Source of the DNA: CAZIGK01 sp964538615
Lineage (GTDB): Bacteria > Pseudomonadota > Alphaproteobacteria > Rickettsiales > RI-342
DNA length: 19,299 bases
NCBI GenBank assembly: GCA_964538615.1
Contig: CAZIGK010000035.1
Location: forward strand, 1-19,299
Direction: 5' to 3'
Shown here: piece by piece, positions 7,737 through 13,777 of the stretch
How the letters are laid out: each line of letters opens with the position of its first letter
Numbering within the stretch: position 1 is the stretch's first letter
The notes under the pieces: generated by a model
Databases searched by the model: none
What the model was told of the DNA's origin: nothing
The model's input: only the letters and a program-made list of their open reading frames with translations
Translations under genes and position numbers: made by a program

Positions 7737-8735
7737 GTGAGCAAGGACAAGCATACCCCCCCTGCCCCGCCAAAACTGACATTGGTGGATAAAAGCCAAC
7801 AACGTGACGATCTGGTTCAACCCTTTGTGGCGGCAACATTAGGGCTGAGGGGTCGCTTTATCCGGCTGGGGGCGGTTGTGCAGACTATACTTTCCCGTCA
7901 TGATTACCCGCAAGCCGTTGCACGGCAATTGGGGGAACTGCTGGTACTGACCGCCACGGTCGGCGGTTTGCTGAAGGGCAAAGGGCAAGTCACCGTACAG
8001 GTGAAAGGCGATGGTCTGATTAATTTTCTGGTGGCCGATTGCGCATCCGATGGAACATTACGCGGTTACGCGGATCTGGCGGAAGGAACGGAAGAAACAC
8101 TGGCGAACCTACCGGAGGATGCGGAGACGGCTTCCTTGTTGGGCAAAGGGTATTTGGCCATTACACTGGATTATCATGAGCGGTATCAGGGCATTGTGGA
8201 ATTACAGCAAGGCCAGAGCCTGACGCAGGCGGTACAGAGGTATTTTGCGCAATCGGAGCAATTTGCTGTGCATTTGCGTACGTTTTTTGAACACGTTACT
8301 TTTGATGATGCACAGGCTCATTGGATGGGTGCGGCCATTTTAGTACAAAAAATGCCCCAAATGGGCGGCAAAAAACTGAATAATCATGACAAAATGCCCA
8401 TACCCGGCACGGAAACCGGTGAGCAGGAGACCCGTGACGAAGCATGGGAAAGGGTGGCGACGTTTCTGGACACACTGACGCTGGAAGAAATGCTGGGCAC
8501 CGAACTGGATGCCGGAGAAGTGTTGTACCGGCTATTTCATCAGGATGGACTGGAGGTATTTCCTCCTTCGCGCCTGCATGCAGGATGCCGTTGTTCCCGC
8601 GAGAGGATATTGGATGTACTGACCCATATGGGGCAGGAACAGCGGGAATATATGTATCAAAACGGGGTAATTGAGGTGGTTTGCCAGTTCTGCAAGGGGG
8701 CAGAGCATTTTGTGCCGGAGGATTTTCCGCGCTAA
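7737..8735 (+). CDS. hslO: Redox-regulated chaperone Hsp33
   Basis: Hsp33 is a cytoplasmic holdase chaperone that is switched on when oxidants release its zinc. The protein has 332 residues, a little longer than E. coli Hsp33, through an N-terminal extension and a linker insertion. The four zinc cysteines are present as CRC (C284, C286) and CQFC (C316, C319), the CxC...CxxC switch of the family. The start is a GTG with GGAAAG nine bases upstream. It follows argF by 30 bases and is probably the last gene of the argD-argF-hslO operon, an arrangement common in alphaproteobacteria. Confidence 0.94.
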   Translation: MSKDKHTPPAPPKLTLVDKSQQRDDLVQPFVAATLGLRGRFIRLGAVVQTILSRHDYPQAVARQLGELLVLTATVGGLLKGKGQVTVQVKGDGLINFLVADCASDGTLRGYADLAEGTEETLANLPEDAETASLLGKGYLAITLDYHERYQGIVELQQGQSLTQAVQRYFAQSEQFAVHLRTFFEHVTFDDAQAHWMGAAILVQKMPQMGGKKLNNHDKMPIPGTETGEQETRDEAWERVATFLDTLTLEEMLGTELDAGEVLYRLFHQDGLEVFPPSRLHAGCRCSRERILDVLTHMGQEQREYMYQNGVIEVVCQFCKGAEHFVPEDFPR

Positions 8736-8887
8736 TGCGGCTTTGGGGCGGGCTTCATGAGAGGAAGATTCCATACAGGATTTTGATAGTGTTTGTGTTG
8801 TTTAATGATACTATTCCGCTCGCGAGGGGTTTACGCCGCTTGCAACGTTTATAAGATAATGATGTTCCATAACCTGAGGGTACTTTC

Positions 8888-9376
8888 ATGATGAAAAAGA
8901 CATTTGCCTCGTTGATGTTGGCTGCCATGGTGGCGGGTTGCGCGAATCAAGGGGGATTAGGCAGCACGGGTGTCAATAAATCCCAGATTGGCGGGGTATT
9001 AGGGGGTGTTGGTGGTGCCGTAGCCGGTGCGCAGTTCGGTAAAGGAACAGGACGTCTGGCCACCACAGCTACGGGCGCATTGTTAGGTGCATGGCTGGGG
9101 TCTTCGATTGGGGCATCTCTGGATGAAGTGGATCAGATGAAACACCAGCAAACCGCTACACAAGCCTTTGAATACGGTCGTTCTGGTGTATCCCAGAGCT
9201 GGAGCAACCCGGATACCGGACATAGTGGTTCTGTTACCCCCATTAATGTCGTGCAACAGCCAAACGGCTCTTATTGCCGCGAATATAAGCAAACCATTAC
9301 GGTCGATGGCCAGCTACAGCAGGCTTATGGCACAGCATGTCGTCAACCTGATGGCACCTGGCGTGTTCAAAGCTAA
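8888..9376 (+). CDS. Glycine-zipper lipoprotein, 17 kDa surface antigen / RT0821-Lpp0805 type
   Basis: This 162-residue protein has a lipoprotein signal ending in MVAGC, with the lipidated cysteine at C18. A glycine-rich zipper follows (about residues 38-82: GGVLGGVGGAVAGAQFG, TGALLGAWLGSSIG). The C-terminal domain contains NGSYCREYKQTI and YGTACRQPDGTW. This layout matches the Rickettsia 17 kDa surface antigen family, probably in the outer membrane. The exact role of the family is not established. The two C-terminal cysteines could form a disulfide. GAGGGT nine bases upstream serves as ribosome site. The 152 bases before it hold AT-rich sequence but no clean promoter. A strong terminator follows the stop codon. 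Confidence 0.88.
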   Translation: MMKKTFASLMLAAMVAGCANQGGLGSTGVNKSQIGGVLGGVGGAVAGAQFGKGTGRLATTATGALLGAWLGSSIGASLDEVDQMKHQQTATQAFEYGRSGVSQSWSNPDTGHSGSVTPINVVQQPNGSYCREYKQTITVDGQLQQAYGTACRQPDGTWRVQS

Positions 9377-9407
9377 ACAGGCGGCGCTGTCGTAACCGAT
9401 AGAAGAA

Positions 9408-9445
9408 GGGGGTGAAAACGAGGATGTTTTCGCCCCCTTTTTTTT
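9408..9445 (+). terminator. Rho-independent terminator after the 17 kDa-type lipoprotein gene
   Basis: A 12-base-pair stem pairs 9408-9419 (GGGGGTGAAAAC) with 9426-9437 (GTTTTCGCCCCC), with one G-T pair and loop GAGGAT. A run of eight T follows at 9438-9445. It lies 31 bases past the stop codon of the lipoprotein gene. It excludes the in-frame upstream ATG of the next gene at 9412. Confidence 0.93.
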
Positions 9446-9477
9446 CGCATGAGCATCACGTCCACAGGAGAAGCCGT

Positions 9478-10101
9478 ATGACATTACATGCGCAGTTTGT
9501 AACCGATTGGAATGCACGTTACCAGCAGCAGGATACACCATGGGACGATGCACAGGCTGCACCGGAAATGATAAAGCTGTTTACGCAGTATGTGACGCAG
9601 CCCGGCCGCGTGATAGAGATTGGCTGTGGTACAGGAAGCGATGGCCTGTGGCTGGCAGCACAGGGGCATGATTATCTGGGGCTGGACATGGCTGAGGTGG
9701 CGATACAACAGGCCAGACAGAGAGCCGAACATAGGGGAGTGCATGCCTGTTTTCGCGTGGGGGATATGATGCAGTCGTCATTCTCCGATAGGGCGGAGGT
9801 GGTATATGATCGGGGATGTTTCCACACCTACCGCGACATGCAGGGAAGACTGGCCTTTGCTGAGCGCGTGGCAGAGCTGTTACCCGCTGGCGGCTTGTGG
9901 ATAACCATTTGCGGCAATGCGGATCATCAACCCAAACCGGGCATGGATCGGGAGCCGGGCTGGCCGCGTCTGCATGCGATGGAACTGGTGGAAGCGGTAG
10001 AACCGCGGTTTGCCGTGCGGCATTTGGCGCGTTGCACCTATGGCAGCACCCCCAAAATGACCACCTTTATGGGCTGGGGCTGTGTGCTGGAAAAGCGATA
10101 A
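9478..10101 (+). CDS. Class I SAM-dependent methyltransferase, TPMT-like
   Basis: This 207-residue cytoplasmic methyltransferase opens with WNARYQQQDTPWDD, as in thiopurine S-methyltransferase-like and TehB-like small-molecule methyltransferases. SAM motif I is IEIGCGTGSDG (E47-G53 region), followed by DYLGLDMA with its acidic residue. YDRGCFHTY is the usual post-motif segment. The substrate cannot be read from the sequence. ATG 9478 has AGGAG seven bases upstream. The longer frame from 9412 would start inside the preceding terminator and is rejected. A 6-base-pair hairpin without a T run (10115-10136) lies after the stop. Confidence 0.85.
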   Translation: MTLHAQFVTDWNARYQQQDTPWDDAQAAPEMIKLFTQYVTQPGRVIEIGCGTGSDGLWLAAQGHDYLGLDMAEVAIQQARQRAEHRGVHACFRVGDMMQSSFSDRAEVVYDRGCFHTYRDMQGRLAFAERVAELLPAGGLWITICGNADHQPKPGMDREPGWPRLHAMELVEAVEPRFAVRHLARCTYGSTPKMTTFMGWGCVLEKR

Positions 10102-10159
10102 GCACTGCATGGGCGGCGCAACACGGATAATGCGCCAGCAGGGGTGGGGCATATTTCGT

Positions 10160-10188
10160 TTGTCAATGGCCTAAAATCTCGCTAGGTA
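10160..10188 (+). promoter_or_regulatory. Possible fabI promoter
   Basis: TTGTCA (10160-10165; 5 of 6 to consensus) is followed after 17 bases by TAGGTA (10183-10188), a poor -10 box. It would give a leader of about 30 bases. A short inverted repeat GTATG/CATAC overlaps the -10 region (10186-10201). The call rests mainly on the -35 box and position. Confidence 0.3.
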
Positions 10189-10225
10189 TGGCTGCTCATA
10201 CGATGACAATGAAGAGAGTATTACC

Positions 10226-11068
10226 ATGTCGGAAACAAAACAGCACGTGCCCGGTGGTTCCCTGTTGCAGGGGAAAAAAGGCCTGGTGATGGGTGTTGCA
10301 AATGATAAATCCATCGCATGGGGTATGGCTGCTGCCGCGGCTGCCCATGGTGCGGATCTGGCTTTCACCTTTCAGGGTGAGGCACTGGAAAAACGGGTGC
10401 GCCCACTGGCGGAATCTGTAAATGCCAGCATGGTTCTGCCCTGCGATGTGACCGATGAGGCATCTATGGATGCTTTGTTTGCCGAGATTGAAAAAAACTG
10501 GGGTAAGCTGGATTTTCTGGTGCACGCCATTGCTTACTCCGACAAGAGCGAGCTGAAGGGCAAGTATTTGGATACAAGCCTAAATAACTTTTTGAATACC
10601 ATGAATATTTCCTGCTATTCCTTCACCGCGCTGGCGCGCCGCGCCGCACCCCTGATGAAGGATGGTGGCAGCATGGTGACACTGACCTATTATGGAGCAG
10701 AGCAAGTGATGCCGCATTACAATGTGATGGGTGTGGCAAAAGCGGCACTGGAAGCATCGGTACGCTATCTGGCAGTGGATCTGGGAACGGAAAATATTCG
10801 GGTAAATGCCATTTCCGCCGGACCGATTAAAACGCTGGCTGCCTCTGGCATTGGGGATTTCCGCTATATTCTGAAATGGAATGAATATAACTCACCGCTG
10901 CGCCGTAACACCACGCTGGAAGATGTAGCGGGTTCCGGCTTGTATTTGCTGAGCGATCTGGGAAGCGGCACCACGGGTGAAGTGTTGCACGTAGATTCTG
11001 GTTACCATGTGGTAGGCATGAAAAACCCGGATGCGCCAGATATTAATGTGCAGCGTGAAGCCGCATAA
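10226..11068 (+). CDS. fabI: Enoyl-[acyl-carrier-protein] reductase, FabI type
   Basis: FabI reduces trans-2-enoyl-ACP with NAD(P)H in the last step of each fatty-acid elongation cycle; it is the target of triclosan in other bacteria. The protein has 280 residues with a short-chain dehydrogenase fold. The nucleotide-binding segment is GKKGLVMGVANDKSIAWGMA. The active-site pair is Y165 and K172 in YNVMGVAK, with the second tyrosine at Y155, spaced as Y146/Y156/K163 in E. coli. AISAGPIKTLAASGI follows. This identifies FabI rather than FabL or FabV. The start ATG has GAAGAGAG about eight bases upstream. It is probably a single-gene unit. Confidence 0.95.
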   Translation: MSETKQHVPGGSLLQGKKGLVMGVANDKSIAWGMAAAAAAHGADLAFTFQGEALEKRVRPLAESVNASMVLPCDVTDEASMDALFAEIEKNWGKLDFLVHAIAYSDKSELKGKYLDTSLNNFLNTMNISCYSFTALARRAAPLMKDGGSMVTLTYYGAEQVMPHYNVMGVAKAALEASVRYLAVDLGTENIRVNAISAGPIKTLAASGIGDFRYILKWNEYNSPLRRNTTLEDVAGSGLYLLSDLGSGTTGEVLHVDSGYHVVGMKNPDAPDINVQREAA

Positions 11069-11158
11069 CGGTCACATAAACTCAATCGGCTATTAGATAG
11101 TATCATCGCGAGATGTTTAATGGCCTGCAAACGACCTTTTTCTGTGCTTCCGGCTTTC

Positions 11159-11287
11159 ATGTATTCTACATACATAGGAAACTTCCGGTTCTCGGAAACG
11201 GCAGTTTTCGTCACATTTTCCCTCTCGTGACGACGCTATCTAGCGGAATCATAGCGCGCGGTCTTCTGCATAGAGCACGTGAGAGGG
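11159..11287 (+). ncRNA. Candidate structured RNA or regulatory region downstream of fabI
   Basis: The 233 bases between fabI and the next gene lack a credible coding frame but contain closely spaced perfect hairpins. They are ATGTAT/ATACAT with loop TCTAC (11159-11175), TTCCG/CGGAA with loop GTTCT (11183-11197), and GCTAT/ATAGC (11235-11255). The last is enclosed by CCCTCTC (11220-11226) pairing with GAGAGGG (11281-11287). There is no convincing promoter or T run, so strand and transcription are unknown. It could be a small RNA, the 3' region of fabI, or chance. Confidence 0.25.
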
Positions 11288-11301
11288 GTCGGTCGTCTGG
11301 A

Positions 11302-11709
11302 TTAGTGGATAAAGAGGTGTGCTTCCGGGCTTGCGACATCCGGATGTTGTTGAATGCTCACCTGAATACGTGAGCTATCCACACCGTAGGCGGCAGCGGC
11401 CTGCAAAATATGGCTGACATGCTGCTGGGTGCGCTGATAGAGCGTTTGTGCTGCGCGTTGATCTTTCCCCATGGGAGCATAGGCGACTAACTGATACATG
11501 GCGGCTGGATGCACCGATTGCGCCTCGAATAAGGCTTGCCGTAGCGGGGTCTGAAACTCCAGATCCCGTTGATGAAACCGTAAAATCAACAAAGGGGTGG
11601 CAGATACTGTGGGTGCGCCCATCGTGGAAGCATGGGCAGCAGGAGAAGGCGCAAGGATGCTGATGGAACTGAGAATGGTTGCAGCAACAATGAAGGAACG
11701 AAACATCAT
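11302..11709 (-). CDS. Small exported protein of unknown function
   Basis: I do not recognise a named family. The 135-residue protein has an N-terminal signal peptide (hydrophobic FIVAATILSSISILAPSPAA, probable cut after AHA near residue 27), so it should be periplasmic. The mature part begins with a predicted strand (PLLILRFHQRDLEF). It then has a helix, a second strand (YQLVAYAP), a helix rich in Gln (AAQTLYQRTQQHVSHILQA) and a last strand region (GVDSSRIQVSIQQHP). The order and the GVDSSRI turn resemble the second half of OmpA-like peptidoglycan-binding domains, but the usual Asp and Arg contacts are not evident. AAGGT seven bases before the ATG supports the start. Two terminator-like hairpins lie just upstream. 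Confidence 0.75.
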   Translation of the reverse strand: MMFRSFIVAATILSSISILAPSPAAHASTMGAPTVSATPLLILRFHQRDLEFQTPLRQALFEAQSVHPAAMYQLVAYAPMGKDQRAAQTLYQRTQQHVSHILQAAAAYGVDSSRIQVSIQQHPDVASPEAHLFIH

Positions 11710-11726
11710 GGGTCTACCTTGTGCGT

Positions 11727-11749
11727 AAAAAAGCGTAACCTCTGTACGC
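11727..11749 (-). terminator. Short hairpin with T run in the leader of the small exported protein gene
   Basis: On the minus strand, GCGTA (11745-11749) pairs with TACGC (11733-11737) around a 7-base loop, directly followed by six T (11727-11732). The stem is only five base pairs. It lies 18 bases before the ATG at 11709, so if transcription comes from upstream it could act as an attenuator. It is weak on its own. Confidence 0.3.
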
Positions 11750-11754
11750 TAGCG

Positions 11755-11804
11755 AAAAAAGCCTAACAAACCGTATGCAAGCTAGGGGTTGGCTTACAGG
11801 CTTT
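11755..11804 (-). terminator. Probable terminator of the diguanylate cyclase gene
   Basis: On the minus strand, AAAGCCT (11798-11804) pairs with AGGCTTT (11758-11764), with an inner AACC/GGTT pairing, and the 3' arm runs into six T at 11755-11760. The 5' arm overlaps the end of the cyclase reading frame. The large interior loop makes it only moderately convincing. Confidence 0.45.
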
Positions 11805-12843
11805 CTTGCGTGACCTTATTGCGCCCACCTTTTTTCGAGCGGTAGAGTGCTTCATCCGCACGGCGGATCAGACTCTCGATAGTATCATTACCCCGATGAT
11901 GCCAGCTTGCAGCCCCGGCGGAGAGGGTGATTTTATCAATCAATGCACCCGTATCACGGCGGCGCAACTGTTTAGACGCCACGGCCTGCCGCAAATTTTC
12001 CGCCACCACCAAGGCCCCGGAAAGCGGGGTATTGGGCAGAATGACGGCAAACTCTTCCCCACCGTAGCGCGCAACGATATCATTCCCTTTCACAGATTCC
12101 AGCAGAGTGCGCCCAACCTGCTTGAGCACCTGATCCCCCACCTGATGGCCAAACTTGTCATTAAACTGCTTGAAATGGTCAATATCCATCATCAACAGGC
12201 ACAGTTCTTTGCCTTCGTCCTGTGCGAAAGCCACCTGTTCTTTCAATTTTTCATCAAAAGCCTGACGGTTATCCACCCCGGTGAGAAAGTCTTTTTTTGC
12301 TTCCAGCATCACTTTACGCAGATCGTGGCGCAGGCTATCCACCTCTTTGGCGGTGGTTTGCAGTTCCTGATGCAGTTGGTTGCTGCGTTCTTTCAGGCCA
12401 TTGGTGGCCTCAATAATAGCCTCCGCCACGGAGCTTAAGTCCTGCACACGGGAGCCTTTACGGCGGATATCTTCCGAATATTTATCCAGCGCGTCGGAAT
12501 AGTTGTGTGTACTATCGGAGGCGCCTTCAATGGTTTGCATGATATGATGCAGCAGCTTTTGCGCATCATCGGTAGAGCGTTCCATCACGGCTTTTTGGAG
12601 ATTATTAGCGATATAGCGGCGGTAGAGGTAGTCGCATATCTCTGGGGTGAAGGGGCGCTCTTCCTCAATCATGGTATCCATTTCCTGCACAAGTTCAGGA
12701 ATATCCAGTGCGACAAAATGGTACCAGATGGCATAATTTTCCGGGGTGGGAGGCACGTCATGCTGGCTCATCAGAGGGAATGCCAGACGTGCATATTCCT
12801 GAATCTGTTTATGATTGATAGACGTGCGTTTTTTGACGGACAT
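11794..12843 (-). CDS. Diguanylate cyclase (GGDEF domain)
   Basis: The protein makes cyclic di-GMP from two GTP, a second messenger for motility and surface attachment. It has 349 residues. The N-terminal part (about 1-100) has an ENYAIWYHFV segment seen in a group of bacterial GGDEF proteins. A helical, probably coiled-coil stretch follows (about 110-180). The GGDEF domain covers about 180-345. The active motif is GGEEF at 261-265, and KKDFLTGVDNRQAFDE and DIDHFKQFND are intact, so activity is expected. The inhibitory site RxxD is changed to K252-G-N-D255. There is no transmembrane segment, so the protein is cytoplasmic. No clear ribosome site is seen. A weak TTTACT-N16-CATAAA lies upstream. 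Confidence 0.92.
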   Translation of the reverse strand: MSVKKRTSINHKQIQEYARLAFPLMSQHDVPPTPENYAIWYHFVALDIPELVQEMDTMIEEERPFTPEICDYLYRRYIANNLQKAVMERSTDDAQKLLHHIMQTIEGASDSTHNYSDALDKYSEDIRRKGSRVQDLSSVAEAIIEATNGLKERSNQLHQELQTTAKEVDSLRHDLRKVMLEAKKDFLTGVDNRQAFDEKLKEQVAFAQDEGKELCLLMMDIDHFKQFNDKFGHQVGDQVLKQVGRTLLESVKGNDIVARYGGEEFAVILPNTPLSGALVVAENLRQAVASKQLRRRDTGALIDKITLSAGAASWHHRGNDTIESLIRRADEALYRSKKGGRNKVTQESL

Positions 12844-12926
12844 AGGGGCAACGATGCGATGGGGTTTCTATCTCTTTTTATGCAGAGTAACGTGATTTAG
12901 TAAATGCTTTACTGCACCGGAGAGTA

Positions 12927-13697
12927 TTATTTTACGATTTCAACCTGCTCTGGATGTGTCAGACGCAGATAAGGACCATTGCGCTGGCCAATAGCGCCTC
13001 TGGCACGCAGGCGTTTACCCTTCCATTGCGGCAAATATGCCTGAAAATGAGACCTATACGGGCGTGCAATGAAAAAGGTTGTGTCTGTATGCCAATCGGA
13101 ACCAAAATTAATATACCCCTGCCCTTTCACCTGTTGGATGGAATGGACATTCCCCTCTATCCAGCCGAAGGTATGCGTGTCTATGACCTCTGGTGTCTCC
13201 GCAGGCAACACCCGCCACAGTTTGGCCCAGCAGCCCTGTTTTGCATGGCGCGCCGATCTTTCCGCAGGATACAGAGAGGGAATGAGGGTTCGGTTATCCG
13301 GAAAGCTGTAGACATACGACAGGCCGGATTGCAACATTTTTTGCTGAATGTGGATGCCCGTCGCGGTTTCTACCATGGCCAGCAGGCGACCATAACGGTC
13401 TTTGGGGTTTTGGTCATAACGCAAACGGACGTGGGTTCCGGCGGGCAGTAACCGGCGAAGCTGTGCATGTGCATCATTGGCGCAGGGCTGGGCGGGCACG
13501 TCTCCATGCGCAATCTCCGGTGCCTGAATCCCCAGCAGGCGTACATGCTGCCCGGTTTGTAGAGAGAAGGTATCTCCGTCAAACACACGATCCACCACTC
13601 CGGCCGCAGGGAGAGCGCGTGCTTTGGCGTATACCGGATAGGAACCCACCAGAACCGGAAGTAAAAGGAAGAGAAGAAAAAAAGACCAAGATTTCAT
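12927..13697 (-). CDS. Staphylococcal-nuclease-like (thermonuclease family) exported protein
   Basis: This 256-residue protein has a signal peptide (SFFLLFLLLPVLVGSYPVYA) and an SNase-type OB-fold domain at about residues 32-150. The catalytic segments are visible: VFDGDTF, VRLLGIQAPE with Arg, Asp-equivalent region and Glu, and KDRYGRLLA with the second arginine. Family members cut DNA or RNA with calcium; some homologues are not active nucleases. A further 80 residues or so follow (FGWIEGNVHSIQQVKGQGYINFGSDW to HPEQVEIVK) and look like a second OB-fold, a layout seen in alphaproteobacterial members. I chose ATG 13697; the frame also allows a TTG at 13703. It diverges from purL across an 80-base gap. 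Confidence 0.87.
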   Translation of the reverse strand: MKSWSFFLLFLLLPVLVGSYPVYAKARALPAAGVVDRVFDGDTFSLQTGQHVRLLGIQAPEIAHGDVPAQPCANDAHAQLRRLLPAGTHVRLRYDQNPKDRYGRLLAMVETATGIHIQQKMLQSGLSYVYSFPDNRTLIPSLYPAERSARHAKQGCWAKLWRVLPAETPEVIDTHTFGWIEGNVHSIQQVKGQGYINFGSDWHTDTTFFIARPYRSHFQAYLPQWKGKRLRARGAIGQRNGPYLRLTHPEQVEIVK

Positions 13698-13777
13698 TGC
13701 CAAGCGGTGCCTGCCTATCTATAGCTTGGGCAGGATGCCCTGTTCCCATCTGATAGCAGCAAAGGATGTGTTTTGCC

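Noticed and set aside
9412..9477. Upstream in-frame start for the methyltransferase
   Set aside because: The extra codons lie in the 3' half of a strong terminator, while ATG 9478 has AGGAG at ideal spacing.
11002..11214. 70-codon minus-strand frame overlapping the end of fabI
   Set aside because: Half of it is antisense to conserved FabI sequence, and it has no recognisable domain or ribosome site.
11113..11373. 86-codon plus-strand frame after fabI
   Set aside because: It overlaps the end of the oppositely oriented exported-protein gene, has no ribosome site, and its frame crosses the hairpin cluster.
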